Shown: positions 16,590 through 26,035 of the stretch, piece after piece | Numbering within the stretch: the first letter of the stretch is position 1 | How the letters are laid out: every line of letters starts with the position of its first letter | Source: an uncultured Clostridia bacterium | GTDB lineage: Bacteria; Bacillota; Clostridia; Oscillospirales; Ruminococcaceae | Reading direction: 5' to 3' | NCBI GenBank assembly: GCA_947510165.1 | Contig: CANNSB010000002.1 | Span: forward strand, 62,001 to 126,000 | DNA length: 64,000 nt | Made by a program: the position numbers and the translations under genes | Notes under the pieces: model-generated | What the model was told of the DNA's origin: nothing | What the model saw: only the letters and a program-made list of their open reading frames with translations | Database searches by the model: none

Positions 16590-17822
16590 ATGAGAAGAGT
16601 TGTTGTAACTGGTATTGGTGCAATCACACCTATTGGAAATGATATAAAAACTATATTTAAAAATATTAAATCTGGAAATCACGGAATATCTAAGATAGAT
16701 TTTTTTGATACTTCAGATTTTGATGTACATGTTGCGGCTAGTGTCAAAGATTTTGAGATCACAGATTATATAGAAAAAAAAGAAGTTAGACGAACAGATA
16801 GATTCTGTCAATATGCTGTTGCTGCAGCTATTAATGCATTAAAAGATACAGAGACAGACTTTAAGGGAATGGACCCATATAGAGCTGGGGTTATAGTTGG
16901 AAGTGGGATAGGTGGTATGCAGACTATAGAGAAAGAGCATACCTCTTATTTTGCAAAAGGAGAAAGTAGAGTTTCTGTTTTTCTTATTCCTATGATGATC
17001 ACTAATATAGCATCTGGTGTAATAGGGATTAAGACGGGGTTTAAGGGTATAAATTATGCTCCTGTTAGTGCTTGTTCTAGTTCTGCCCATGCTATAGGAG
17101 AAGCGTTTAGAAATATTAAACATGGATATTTAGATATGTGTATCACAGGAGGAGCGGAAGCGGCACTATCTAAGTTTGCTATGGCAGGTTTTAATAATAT
17201 GAAGGCATTGTCCAATTCTGAAGATCCAGATAGAGCTTCTATTCCTTTTGATTTAGAAAGAAATGGATTTGTAATGGGTGAAGGTGGAGCTATTTTAGTT
17301 TTAGAAGAATTGGAACATGCAAAATCAAGAGGTGCAAAGATATACTGTGAGATAATTGGATATGGAGCTACGGGTGATGCCCATCATATAACAAGTCCTG
17401 ACTCTTCTGGAGATGGTGCGGCTAAATCTATGACACTTGCTATGGGAGAGGGAAATGTTCCTATAGATGAAGATATATATATAAACGCACATGGAACTTC
17501 TACACCTTTAAATGATAAAATAGAAACATTGGCGATAAAAAATGCATTAGGATTGGATAGAAGTAAAAGAGCATTAATTAGTTCTACAAAATCTATCACA
17601 GGGCATCTTTTGGGAGCAGCAGCGGGAATAGAAGCGATTATTACAGCTCTTGCTTTAAAAGAAGGATTTATACCTGGTACAGTTGGGTTTAAAGTTTCTG
17701 ATCCTGATTGTGATTTAAATTATCTAACAGATGGTGGAGTTTACAGAGATATAAACTACGCAATATCCAATTCTTTAGGGTTTGGTGGACATAATGTGAC
17801 AATATGCTTTAAAAAATATTAG
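16590..17822 (+). CDS. fabF: 3-oxoacyl-ACP synthase II
   Basis: 410 aa condensing enzyme for chain elongation. The active-site Cys lies in VSACSSSAHAIG near residue 162, and the two His in INAHGTSTPLND (about 302) and KSITGHLLGAAAG (about 338). The N-terminus RRVVVTGIGAITPIGN is standard. An upstream in-frame TTG (16581) is part of the leader after AAAAGGGG; the ATG at 16590 is better spaced. It lies 33 bases after fabG. Confidence 0.97.
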   Translation: MRRVVVTGIGAITPIGNDIKTIFKNIKSGNHGISKIDFFDTSDFDVHVAASVKDFEITDYIEKKEVRRTDRFCQYAVAAAINALKDTETDFKGMDPYRAGVIVGSGIGGMQTIEKEHTSYFAKGESRVSVFLIPMMITNIASGVIGIKTGFKGINYAPVSACSSSAHAIGEAFRNIKHGYLDMCITGGAEAALSKFAMAGFNNMKALSNSEDPDRASIPFDLERNGFVMGEGGAILVLEELEHAKSRGAKIYCEIIGYGATGDAHHITSPDSSGDGAAKSMTLAMGEGNVPIDEDIYINAHGTSTPLNDKIETLAIKNALGLDRSKRALISSTKSITGHLLGAAAGIEAIITALALKEGFIPGTVGFKVSDPDCDLNYLTDGGVYRDINYAISNSLGFGGHNVTICFKKY

Positions 17823-17865
17823 TAGTATAAATTTATATATAAATAATTTAGGAGGATATCTGTAG

Positions 17866-18315
17866 ATGGAATATATAGATATTATTGATAAACTTATACA
17901 TATTATGGATGATAAAAAATTAAATCGTATATATTTGAAAGACGGAAATTTTGAATTTGAAGCAGAAAAAACAAATGAAACACCTTGTTTTCCTAAAAGC
18001 TCTGGAGAAATAGATGAAGATAAAACTCATTTGATTAATAATCTTTCTCTTCAGCCAAAGACTGTTAAACAAGAAGTTTTGGGTTCTATTATAAAATCCC
18101 CTATAGTAGGAACTTTTTATATCTCTGCTGGAGAAGGAAAAAAACCTTTTATAGAAGTTGGGACTAGTGTGAAAATTGGACAAACTTTATGTATAATAGA
18201 ATCAATGAAGATAATGAATGAGATACAAAGTCAATTTGATGGAATAGTTGAAAAAATATTTATCGAAAATGGAGAGTCTGTAGAATATGGACAGTCTATT
18301 ATAAGCATAAAATAA
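17866..18315 (+). CDS. accB: Biotin carboxyl carrier protein of acetyl-CoA carboxylase
   Basis: 149 aa. An N-terminal helix-forming region and a Ser/Lys-rich linker (about residues 40-75) precede the biotinyl domain (about 76-149). The biotin-accepting Lys is in the canonical ESMKIMNE motif near residue 113. It carries carboxybiotin between AccC and the AccDA carboxyltransferase. The start has a GGAGGA site. accB is separated from accC by fabZ, the usual Firmicutes order. Confidence 0.96.
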   Translation: MEYIDIIDKLIHIMDDKKLNRIYLKDGNFEFEAEKTNETPCFPKSSGEIDEDKTHLINNLSLQPKTVKQEVLGSIIKSPIVGTFYISAGEGKKPFIEVGTSVKIGQTLCIIESMKIMNEIQSQFDGIVEKIFIENGESVEYGQSIISIK

Positions 18316-18333
18316 TATTATTGGAGATTTAAT

Positions 18334-18768
18334 ATGGATATTTTATTGAATAAAGATCAGATAAAAAAAATTATTCCTCATAGAGATCCGTTCCTTTTGA
18401 TAGATGATGTTATAGAACTTATCCCAGGGGAAAGAGTTGTTGCTAGAAAAAAACTTTCTGAAGATGAAGAGTGGTTTAAAGGACATTTTCCATCTTTTCC
18501 AGTTCAACCAGGGGTGTTAATCGTTGAAATGTTGGCGCAAGCTGGTGCTGTCTGTGCCCTCTCTTTAGAAGAAAATAAAGGAAAACTTGCTTTTTTTGCT
18601 GGGATAGATAAAACTAGGTTTCGTCGAAAAGTCTTACCAGGAGAAACTTTGACACTTGTTGTAGAGATGATTAAAAAGAAGGGTCCTATAGGAGTTGGAA
18701 AAGCCATTGCTTATGTTGGTGATGAAAAGGCAGTTACATCAGAATTGACTTTTGCAATTGGAGAATAG
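18334..18768 (+). CDS. fabZ: 3-hydroxyacyl-ACP dehydratase
   Basis: 144 aa hot-dog fold enzyme. The conserved IIPHRDPFLLIDDV lies at residues 14-27. The catalytic His is in GHFPSFPVQPG and the Glu in VLIVEMLAQAGA, near residues 50 and 66. It dehydrates 3-hydroxyacyl-ACP to trans-2-enoyl-ACP, the FabK substrate. No FabA or FabM-like isomerase is seen here, so the route to unsaturated chains is not shown by this window. Confidence 0.96.
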   Translation: MDILLNKDQIKKIIPHRDPFLLIDDVIELIPGERVVARKKLSEDEEWFKGHFPSFPVQPGVLIVEMLAQAGAVCALSLEENKGKLAFFAGIDKTRFRRKVLPGETLTLVVEMIKKKGPIGVGKAIAYVGDEKAVTSELTFAIGE

Positions 18769-18796
18769 ATGGTTTTTTCAATAATGGAGGATTATT

Positions 18797-20149
18797 ATGT
18801 TTGAAAAGATTTTAATAGCCAATAGAGGAGAGATAGCTGTAAGAATTATTAGAGCTTGTAGAGAGCTTGGAATAAGAACAGTTGCTGTTTTTTCTGATGT
18901 TGATAAAGACTCTTTACATGTAAAGCTAGCAGATGAGGCTGTTTGTATTGGGCCGGCAAATAGTATACATAGTTATCTAAATATAAAATCTATACTAGCT
19001 GCATGTGAGGTAACTGATTCTGATGCTGTTCATCCTGGGTTTGGATTTCTTTCTGAGAATGCGGATTTTGCTAATAAATGTAAGATGTGTGGAGTTGAAT
19101 TTATAGGACCTTCATCAAATTCTATAAGTTTAATGGGTGACAAGATTTCTGCAAAAGAAACTATGAAAAAAGCAGGGGTGCCTATTATCCCAGGATCTGA
19201 TGGAATTATTTACACATTGTCTGAAGCGGAAAAAATAGCCGAAGAAATAGGATATCCAGTAATGATAAAAGCAACTTTTGGAGGAGGGGGAAAAGGAATT
19301 CGCCTTGTCCAAGGTAGAGCAGATTTAGAATCAAATTTAGATAGTGCAAGAAATGAAGCTAAGGCGTGTTTTGGAAATTCGGGAGTTTATATAGAAAAGT
19401 TTATAGAAAATCCAAGGCATATAGAATTTCAAATTTTAGCTGATAAACATGGAAATTTTGTTCATCTTGGAGAACGCGATTGTTCTTTACAGAGAAGAAA
19501 TCAAAAAGTTATAGAAGAGTCTCCAAGTGTTGGAATATCAGAAGAACTTAGAAAAAAAATGGGGGATATTTCTATAAAAGCTGCTAAATTTTGCAACTAT
19601 TATAGTGTTGGAACTATTGAGTATCTTGTAGATAAGCAGAATAACTTTTATTTTATGGAGATGAATACAAGAATACAGGTAGAGCATCCGGTAACAGAAT
19701 TTGTGACAGGTGTGGATATAATAAAAGAACAGATTAGTATTTCTTATGGAAAAAAACTTTCAATAGTACAACAAGATATACAAATTAAAGGACATTCTAT
19801 AGAGTGTAGAATAAATGCAGAAAATCCATATTTAGGATTTCGTCCATCTCCTGGAAAAATTTTAGGGATTCATATGCCGGGTGGTCCTGGAATAAGAATA
19901 GATAGTAGTATTTATGCTGGATATACTATTACACCATATTATGATAGTATGATTGCAAAGCTAATTGTATATGGAAAAGATAGAGAAGAAGCTATATTAA
20001 AAATGAAATCTGCTCTAGCTGAATTTTTGGTAGATGGAGTTGACACTAATATTGATTTTCATCTTAGAATCTTAAAGGATAAAGATTTTATAGTTGCAAA
20101 TTATGATATTGGATATATAGATAGAAAAGATTTTTATAATGATGACTAG
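18797..20149 (+). CDS. accC: Biotin carboxylase subunit of acetyl-CoA carboxylase
   Basis: 450 aa ATP-grasp enzyme that carboxylates biotin on AccB using bicarbonate. The N-terminus FEKILIANRGEIAVRIIRAC is canonical. The Gly-rich ATP loop is KATFGGGGKGIR near residue 160, the metal/bicarbonate region includes MEMNTRIQVEHPVTE near residue 288, and the C-terminal domain has GHSIECRINAENP. The start has a GGAGGA site. Confidence 0.97.
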   Translation: MFEKILIANRGEIAVRIIRACRELGIRTVAVFSDVDKDSLHVKLADEAVCIGPANSIHSYLNIKSILAACEVTDSDAVHPGFGFLSENADFANKCKMCGVEFIGPSSNSISLMGDKISAKETMKKAGVPIIPGSDGIIYTLSEAEKIAEEIGYPVMIKATFGGGGKGIRLVQGRADLESNLDSARNEAKACFGNSGVYIEKFIENPRHIEFQILADKHGNFVHLGERDCSLQRRNQKVIEESPSVGISEELRKKMGDISIKAAKFCNYYSVGTIEYLVDKQNNFYFMEMNTRIQVEHPVTEFVTGVDIIKEQISISYGKKLSIVQQDIQIKGHSIECRINAENPYLGFRPSPGKILGIHMPGGPGIRIDSSIYAGYTITPYYDSMIAKLIVYGKDREEAILKMKSALAEFLVDGVDTNIDFHLRILKDKDFIVANYDIGYIDRKDFYNDD

Positions 20150-20161
20150 GAGGTTTTTATC

Positions 20162-21067
20162 TTGTTGGATGATTTTTTTAATTCTATAAAATTGCGTATA
20201 GATTATGATAATAAATCTAAATCTAGTAAGGGGAAAAAAAATAGAAAAATGGCAATACCACGAGACTTATTATTTAAATGTCCTCGTTGTCAACAGCTTA
20301 CATTTATGGATGAGTTTGAAAAAAATCAAAAAGTTTGTCTAGAATGCAACTATCACTCTCGACTTAGTTCTAAAGAGCGGATAAATATGATAATAGATGA
20401 GGGGACATTTATTGAATATGATGAATATCTTTCTAGTAAAAATCCACTTAATTTTCCAGATTATGATAAAAAGATAGAGCAGGCTAAGATTGTTTCTGGT
20501 GAAAATGATGCAGTTAAAACAGGTGAAGGAAAGATTTTTTCAAAATTATCTGTAATTATTATAATGGAATCTAATTTTATGATGGGTTCTATGGGTTCTG
20601 TAGTTGGAGAAAAAATATCAAGAGCTTTTGAAAATGCTATAGAAAAAAAGCTTTCTGTTGTTCTTTTTTCTGCAAGTGGAGGAGCGAGGATGCAAGAGGG
20701 GATAATATCACTTATGCAGATGGCAAAAACATCTGCTGCTGTATCTAAACATAATGATGCAGGACTTTTATATATATCTGTTATGACTGATCCAACAACG
20801 GGCGGAGTTACAGCTTCTTTTGCATCCTTAGGAGATATAATAATAGCAGAACCAAAAATTTTAATAGGGTTTGCAGGAAGAAGGGTTATAGAAGGAACTA
20901 TAAAACAAAAGCTTCCTGATGATTTTCAAACAGCAGAGTTTATGTTGGAACATGGTTTTGTAGATATGATTGTAGATAGGGAAAATATGAAAAACACGAT
21001 CTATAATATATTAGATTTACATGATTTTTCTAATGGGAGAGATGGAGGGAAACTTAATAATGAATGA
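20162..21067 (+). CDS. accD: Acetyl-CoA carboxylase carboxyltransferase beta subunit
   Basis: 301 aa. The N-terminal four-Cys zinc ribbon (CPRCQQLTFMDEF then VCLECN) is at about residues 39-61. The crotonase-like domain has FSASGGARMQEG near residue 160 and MTDPTTGGVTASFA near residue 200. The start is TTG at 20162, 7-8 bases after AGGAGG; no ATG is suitably placed. It overlaps accA by 8 bases, as expected for equimolar subunits. Confidence 0.96.
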   Translation: MLDDFFNSIKLRIDYDNKSKSSKGKKNRKMAIPRDLLFKCPRCQQLTFMDEFEKNQKVCLECNYHSRLSSKERINMIIDEGTFIEYDEYLSSKNPLNFPDYDKKIEQAKIVSGENDAVKTGEGKIFSKLSVIIIMESNFMMGSMGSVVGEKISRAFENAIEKKLSVVLFSASGGARMQEGIISLMQMAKTSAAVSKHNDAGLLYISVMTDPTTGGVTASFASLGDIIIAEPKILIGFAGRRVIEGTIKQKLPDDFQTAEFMLEHGFVDMIVDRENMKNTIYNILDLHDFSNGRDGGKLNNE

Positions 21068-21878
21068 TGTATCTTCTTGGTCTAAAATTAATATTATAAG
21101 AGAGAAAGATAGACCAACTATTAAAGATTATATCCATTTAATCTTTGATATGTATTATGAATTTCATGGAGATAGATATTTTGGAGACGACTTAGCTATA
21201 ACTGGTGGAATAGCTAAGTTGGATGGAATGCCAGTAACTATTATTTCTAATGTTAAAGGTAAAAATATAGAAGAGAATAAACAAAGTAATTTTGGCATGG
21301 CACATCCAGAAGGTTATAGAAAAGCTTTAAGATTAGCAAAACAAGCAGAAAAGTTTAAACGACCTATAATATGTTTTATAGACACTCCAGGGGCGTTTTG
21401 TGGAGTGGAGGCAGAGCAGAGAGGGCAAGGGGAGGCAATAGCTAGAAATATTATGAGCTTTTTCAATCTAAAAACACCTATTATTTCTGTGGTGTTAGGA
21501 GAGGGAGGAAGTGGTGGGGCTTTAGCCCTTGGTGTTTGTGATAGGTTGGCGATGTTGGAAAACACTGTTTATTCGGTTATATCTCCTCGTGGTTGTGCGA
21601 CTATATTATGGAAAGATTCTTCTAAAGAAAAAAAAGCAGCTGATATTATGAAGATAACAGCTGAAGATTTGATTTCTTTTAAGATAGCAGACGATATAAT
21701 AAAAGAGTCTTCTGGTGGTGCACATAAAGATCCTGAGGAAACGGCTTATAATTTAAAAGAATATTTAAATAAAACTATTTCAGAATTATTGGAAAAAGAT
21801 ATTGAAACTTTATTGATTAACAGATATAATAAATTCAGAAAAATTGGCGAATTTTTTGAAGATAAATCTAGTTTATAA
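21060..21878 (+). CDS. accA: Acetyl-CoA carboxylase carboxyltransferase alpha subunit
   Basis: 272 aa, crotonase fold; forms the carboxyltransferase with AccD and transfers CO2 from carboxybiotin to acetyl-CoA. Seen: FHGDRYFGDD near residue 36, FIDTPGAFCGVEAEQRGQGE near 108 and GEGGSGGALALGV near 145. The longest open frame starts 13 codons earlier, but ATG 21060 follows GGAGGG and gives the expected N-terminus. The length is shorter than the E. coli protein (319 aa) because the long N-terminal helix is reduced, as in other clostridial AccA. Confidence 0.96.
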   Translation: MNDVSSWSKINIIREKDRPTIKDYIHLIFDMYYEFHGDRYFGDDLAITGGIAKLDGMPVTIISNVKGKNIEENKQSNFGMAHPEGYRKALRLAKQAEKFKRPIICFIDTPGAFCGVEAEQRGQGEAIARNIMSFFNLKTPIISVVLGEGGSGGALALGVCDRLAMLENTVYSVISPRGCATILWKDSSKEKKAADIMKITAEDLISFKIADDIIKESSGGAHKDPEETAYNLKEYLNKTISELLEKDIETLLINRYNKFRKIGEFFEDKSSL

Positions 21879-21923
21879 TAGTTATACAGCTATTTATATA
21901 AAAATAAAAAGTTGGAGGATATT

Positions 21924-22151
21924 ATGGTTTTAGAAAAAGTTAAAGTTATTTTATGTGATCAGTTGGATGTAGAAGAAGGAATAATAACATTAGAGTCTTC
22001 TATAATTGATGATTTAGGTGCAGATTCTTTGGATGTTGTAGATCTTGTAATGTCTATAGAAGAAGAATTTGATTTAGAGGTTCCAGATGATAAAGTTGAG
22101 GATATGAAAACCGTGGGAGATATAGTTAAACATATTGAATTAAATAAATAA
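21924..22151 (+). CDS. acpP: Acyl carrier protein
   Basis: 75 aa. The 4'-phosphopantetheine-accepting Ser is in [15 protein letters not shown] near residue 35, followed by acidic helices II and III. It is modified by AcpS (gene at 43667-44032). The ATG at 21924 follows TTGGAGGA; a TTG within the ribosome binding site is not used. In many Clostridia acpP sits after fabH; here it closes the operon. Confidence 0.97.
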   Translation: MVLEKVKVILCDQLDVEEGIITLESSIIDDLGADSLDVVDLVMSIEEEFDLEVPDDKVEDMKTVGDIVKHIELNK

Positions 22152-22191
22152 TAAATTAGTTCACCAATATAATGGTGAACTAATTTATTAT
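22148..22191 (+). terminator. Long hairpin after acpP
   Basis: AATAAATTAGTTCACC (22150-22165) pairs perfectly with GGTGAACTAATTTATT (22174-22189) across 8 bases. The stem overlaps the acpP stop region and ends just before the proS ribosome binding site. The U tract is poor, so it may let part of the transcription continue into proS or protect the acpP mRNA end. Confidence 0.6.
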
Positions 22192-22210
22192 GAAATAGGA
22201 GCTTGATATT

Positions 22211-23650
22211 ATGGGAGATAAAAAACAAAAATTTGTGCAAGAGATAACTTCTATGGAAGAAGATTTTGCAAAATGGTATACAGACGTTGTGAAAAAAGCA
22301 GAACTTACAGATTATTCTAGTGTCAAAGGCTGTATGATTATACGACCGTATGGATATGCTATATGGGAAAATATACAAAAAGATCTTGATAGAAGATTTA
22401 AAGAAACAGGACATGAAAATGTTTATATGCCTATGTTTATTCCAGAAAGTTTATTGGAAAAAGAAAAAAATCATGTAGAAGGTTTTGCACCTGAAGTGGC
22501 TTGGGTTACCCATGGTGGGGATGAAAAACTATTTGAAAGATTATGCGTTAGGCCGACATCAGAAGTTTTGTTTTGTGAGCATTATAAAACTATAATTCAA
22601 TCGTATAGAGATCTTCCAAAATTATATAATCAATGGTGTAGCGTTGTTAGATGGGAAAAAACTACAAGACCTTTTCTTAGATCAGTAGAATTTTTATGGC
22701 AAGAAGGGCATACTATGCATGAAACTAAAGAGGATGCCCTTGAAGAAACTAAGAGGATGCTAGATATTTATGCAGATTTTTGTAAAGAAGTTTTGGCCAT
22801 TCCTGTTTTAAAAGGGGAAAAAACAACAAAAGAAAAATTTGCAGGAGCGGAAAAAACCTATACAATAGAAGCCATGATGCATAATGGAGTTTCTCTACAG
22901 AGTGGAACTAGCCATTATTTTGGAGATGGATTTTCTAAAGCGTTTGATATAAAATTTTCTAAAAAAGATAATAGTCTTGGATATCCTTATCAAACTTCAT
23001 GGGGAATTTCTACACGACTTATAGGTGCGATTATTATGAGTCATGGTGATGACAATGGGCTAATACTTCCACCAATGGTTGCACCCATTCAAGTAGGGAT
23101 TGTTCCTATTATGATGAAAAAAGATATTGTTGTTGATGCTTGTAAAGATATAGAAAAAAGGATTTCTAATATATGTAGGGTTAAATTAGATATTTCTGAT
23201 AATAGCCCTGGTTGGAAATTTAGTCAATATGAGATGCAAGGAGTTCCGGTTAGGTTGGAGATAGGTCCAAAAGATCTAGAAAAAAATCAATGTGTATTGG
23301 TTCGAAGAGATAATAGAGAAAAGATTTTTGTATCTTTAGATGATATAGAATCTAAAATTTTAGAAGTGTTAAAAGATATACAACAATCGTTATATAATAA
23401 AGCCTATAAAAACTTAGAAGATAGAACTTACACAGTGGATAGCTGGGAAAGTTTTTCAAATATAGTAGAGAATAATGTCGGTTTTATAAAATCCATGTGG
23501 TGTGGAGATATCGATTGTGAAGATAAAGTGAAAAATGAATTGGGGTTATCTTCTAGGTGTATCCCTTTTGAACAAGAAAATATATCTGAATTTTGTATTT
23601 GTTGTGGAAAAAAGGCAGAGTGTATGGTGGTTTGGGGAAAATCATACTAA
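22211..23650 (+). CDS. proS: Prolyl-tRNA synthetase, archaeal/eukaryotic (type 3) form
   Basis: 479 aa. The class II enzyme that charges tRNA-Pro. The short form without the bacterial INS editing domain begins [23 protein letters not shown]. Motif 1 lies around [17 protein letters not shown], motif 2 around [20 protein letters not shown], and motif 3 around [16 protein letters not shown]. The C-terminal zinc-like region has [18 protein letters not shown]. Without the INS domain, Ala-tRNA-Pro clearing would need a separate factor such as ProX, not found here. It has a GGAG site and sits between acpP and the rpsJ leader. Confidence 0.95.
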   Translation: MGDKKQKFVQEITSMEEDFAKWYTDVVKKAELTDYSSVKGCMIIRPYGYAIWENIQKDLDRRFKETGHENVYMPMFIPESLLEKEKNHVEGFAPEVAWVTHGGDEKLFERLCVRPTSEVLFCEHYKTIIQSYRDLPKLYNQWCSVVRWEKTTRPFLRSVEFLWQEGHTMHETKEDALEETKRMLDIYADFCKEVLAIPVLKGEKTTKEKFAGAEKTYTIEAMMHNGVSLQSGTSHYFGDGFSKAFDIKFSKKDNSLGYPYQTSWGISTRLIGAIIMSHGDDNGLILPPMVAPIQVGIVPIMMKKDIVVDACKDIEKRISNICRVKLDISDNSPGWKFSQYEMQGVPVRLEIGPKDLEKNQCVLVRRDNREKIFVSLDDIESKILEVLKDIQQSLYNKAYKNLEDRTYTVDSWESFSNIVENNVGFIKSMWCGDIDCEDKVKNELGLSSRCIPFEQENISEFCICCGKKAECMVVWGKSY

Positions 23651-23682
23651 TTTTATTTTTATATTATAAATAATAAAATTAC

Positions 23683-23714
23683 TTGCAATTAGTTATAATA
23701 TGGTGTATTATAAT
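23683..23714 (+). promoter_or_regulatory. Promoter of the S10 ribosomal protein operon
   Basis: TTGCAA (23683-23688) and TATTAT (23706-23711) are 17 bases apart; TATAAT at 23709-23714 is an alternative -10. It precedes a 300-base leader. Confidence 0.55.
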
Positions 23715-23727
23715 ATATGAGTGATTG

Positions 23728-23936
23728 CATTCATGATATGCGTTGAAGCGAGAGGTTGCCGTATTTATATGGGTTTTTTCGTGGAGTATGTCCGATTTTA
23801 AACCGGGCGACAAATAATTCTGAATGAATATATATATAATTGTGAAATTGAAAGTCTTTTTAGGCTTTTTATATATCGTGTATTTGTTGTTTAAAAAACC
23901 CGGAAGAACTTTATAGTTTTTTCAGGTTTTTTATTT
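23728..23936 (+). ncRNA. Structured leader of rpsJ with terminator-like hairpin
   Basis: The outer pair CATTCA (23728-23733) and TGAATG (23821-23826) encloses a G-rich domain containing GCGAGAGGTTGCC, GTGGAGTATGTCC and CCGGGCGAC, which looks structured and is much richer in GC than its surroundings. Next, AAAAAACC (23893-23900) pairs with GGTTTTTT (23925-23932), with an inner stem GAAGAACT/AGTTTTTTC, giving an intrinsic terminator about 85 bases before rpsJ. The layout fits transcription attenuation of the S10 operon by a ribosomal protein, as described for Firmicutes; which protein binds is inference. Confidence 0.6.
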
Positions 23937-24017
23937 GTAAAAACCACAAACACACGGGTGGTGTTTAGGATTATACTGTCTTGCCGCTTAGTAAATTCAA
24001 AAAGGAGGCGACGAGAA

Positions 24018-24329
24018 ATGGCAATTAAGGAAAAAATCAGAGTTAGACTTAAGGGTTATGATCATACTTTAGTTGATTTAGCAGCTTCTAAGATTGTTGA
24101 TCAAGCTAAGAAAACAGGAGCTATGGTTGCTGGACCAATTCCACTTCCAACAAAAAAAGAGATTATAACAATTCTTCGTGCTGTTCATAAATACAAAGAC
24201 AGTAGAGAACAGTTTGAAATGAGAACACATAAAAGACTTATAGATATTATTAAACCTTCCGCAAAAACTGTGGAATCTTTACAAAATCTTGACCTTCCTG
24301 CCGGCGTTGATATTGAGATTAAACTTTAA
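24018..24329 (+). CDS. rpsJ: 30S ribosomal protein S10
   Basis: 103 aa; also NusE, a partner of NusB in antitermination. The start [16 protein letters not shown] and the block [18 protein letters not shown] are standard. The open frame runs upstream into the leader, but AAAGGAGGCGACGAG before the ATG at 24018 settles the start. First gene of the S10 operon. Confidence 0.98.
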   Translation: MAIKEKIRVRLKGYDHTLVDLAASKIVDQAKKTGAMVAGPIPLPTKKEIITILRAVHKYKDSREQFEMRTHKRLIDIIKPSAKTVESLQNLDLPAGVDIEIKL

Positions 24330-24390
24330 TTATCTTTGCTGCAGGGTCATGTTGAGAAAACTCAACCAATAACCTTAGGAGGTAGGAAAA

Positions 24391-25026
24391 ATGAAAAAAG
24401 CAATTATTGGAAGAAAAGTTGGTATGACTCAATTTTTCGATGAATCAGGCAAACTTGTGCCTGTAACAGTTATACAGGCTGGACCATGTGTTGTTGTTCA
24501 AAAAAAGACAGAAGAGACAGATGGATATAAAGCTGTACAAATAGGTTTTGGTGATATAAAGCCACAAAGAGTTAACAAACCGCGAAAAGGACATTTTCAA
24601 AAAGCTGATGTTGCGTTTAAAAGACATCTAAGAGAATTTAAATATGATGATTTTGACAATATGAATATTGGAGATTTGATTAAAGTTGATTCTTTTGAAA
24701 ATGGAGATTATGTAGATGTAACAGGAACAAGTAAAGGTAAAGGGTTTGCTGGAACTATTAAGAGATTCAACAACTCTAAATTAAAAGAAACTCATGGTAC
24801 AGGACCTGTTCATAGACATGCTGGTTCTATGGGGGCTTGTTCGGATCCTTCTAGAATATTTAAAGGCAAAAAAATGCCTGGACATATGGGAGCTGAGAGA
24901 GTTACTATTCAAAATCTACAGGTTGCAAAAATTGATATTGAAAATAATCTTATAGCTATAAGAGGAGCTATACCAGGTCCAAGAAAAGGTATAGTTACTT
25001 TACAAAGTAGCGTTAAGAAGGTTTAA
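24391..25026 (+). CDS. rplC: 50S ribosomal protein L3
   Basis: 211 aa. Starts [19 protein letters not shown], and the central loop reaching the peptidyl transferase centre includes [20 protein letters not shown] and [15 protein letters not shown]. An AGGAGG site precedes the ATG. It follows rpsJ after 61 bases with no terminator. Confidence 0.98.
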   Translation: MKKAIIGRKVGMTQFFDESGKLVPVTVIQAGPCVVVQKKTEETDGYKAVQIGFGDIKPQRVNKPRKGHFQKADVAFKRHLREFKYDDFDNMNIGDLIKVDSFENGDYVDVTGTSKGKGFAGTIKRFNNSKLKETHGTGPVHRHAGSMGACSDPSRIFKGKKMPGHMGAERVTIQNLQVAKIDIENNLIAIRGAIPGPRKGIVTLQSSVKKV

Positions 25027-25043
25027 AGGAAGGAGGAGTAATA

Positions 25044-25667
25044 ATGCCTAATTTATCTGTTTATGATATGGCAGGAAAAGAAGTTTCTAAAATTGATGTT
25101 TCTGAAGAAATTTTTGGGATAACTCCTAACCCTGTGGTTATGCATAAAGTTGTTGTAAACTATCTTGCTAATCAAAGACAAGGAACTCAATCAACTCTAA
25201 CAAGAACAGAAGTTAGAGGGGGCGGAAGAAAACCTTGGAAACAAAAAGGAACAGGAAATGCAAGACAAGGATCTATAAGATCTCCACAATGGAGACATGG
25301 GGGAGTTGCTTTAGGGCCAAAACCTAGAAGTTATAGGTTCTCTTTAAATAAAAAGCTAAAAAGACTTGGCTTAAAATCTGCACTATCTTCTAAAATTTTA
25401 GAAAACAATATAATTGTTGTTGATAAAATATATTTGGAAAGCTATAAAACAAAAGATATGATAAAAATGATTGGAAACCTTAATACAGGAAAAAAATCTC
25501 TTATTGTTTTACCAGAAGTTGATAGTAAAATCATAAAAAGTGCAAATAATATTCCAGGTGTAAAAACAACCCTTGTAAATACTTTAAACGTATATGATAT
25601 TTTAAATCATGATAGTTTTATCGTTGTAAAAGATGCTGTTTCTAAAATTGAGGAGGTGTATGCATAA
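25044..25667 (+). CDS. rplD: 50S ribosomal protein L4
   Basis: 207 aa. The exit-tunnel loop is clear at about residues 45-95 (RTEVRGGGRKPWKQKGTGNA then RQGSIRSPQWRHGG). L4 autoregulates the S10 operon in E. coli; in this organism that role is not shown. It overlaps rplW by one base (TAATG). Confidence 0.98.
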   Translation: MPNLSVYDMAGKEVSKIDVSEEIFGITPNPVVMHKVVVNYLANQRQGTQSTLTRTEVRGGGRKPWKQKGTGNARQGSIRSPQWRHGGVALGPKPRSYRFSLNKKLKRLGLKSALSSKILENNIIVVDKIYLESYKTKDMIKMIGNLNTGKKSLIVLPEVDSKIIKSANNIPGVKTTLVNTLNVYDILNHDSFIVVKDAVSKIEEVYA

Positions 25668-25963
25668 TGGTTAAAACATCTCAAGATATAATTATAAAGC
25701 CTATTATTACAGAGAGAAGTATGGCTGCTTTACATCAAAGGAAATACACTTTTAAAGTTGCGAAAAATACAAATAAAATTGAAATTGCACATGCAGTTGA
25801 AAAGTTATTTGAGGTTGATGTAGAAAAGGTTACAACTATGAATTGTAAAGGCAGAGCAAAACGTGTTGGAAAACACGCAGGGTATAAGCCTGACTGGAAA
25901 AAAGCTATTGTTAAACTTAAAGAAAGTTCTAAAACTATAGAGTTTTTTGAAAGCATGATATAA
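25667..25963 (+). CDS. rplW: 50S ribosomal protein L23
   Basis: 98 aa. Binds the tunnel exit and docks trigger factor and SRP. Seen: IIIKPIITERSMAAL and the conserved YTFKVAKNTNKIEIAHAVEK. Coupled by overlap to rplD. Confidence 0.97.
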   Translation: MVKTSQDIIIKPIITERSMAALHQRKYTFKVAKNTNKIEIAHAVEKLFEVDVEKVTTMNCKGRAKRVGKHAGYKPDWKKAIVKLKESSKTIEFFESMI

Positions 25964-26035
25964 ATTTTAGCTTTTTCCTTAAAGGTAATGTATGGCAACA
26001 TTTGTTGTCGCTAAACCAAAAAGGAGAATAGATAG

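Noticed and set aside
23651-24017. tRNA or rRNA gene in the GC-richer stretch before rpsJ
   Set aside because: No cloverleaf with a T-arm GTTCRA motif or rRNA signature is present. The segment fits a leader with an attenuator.
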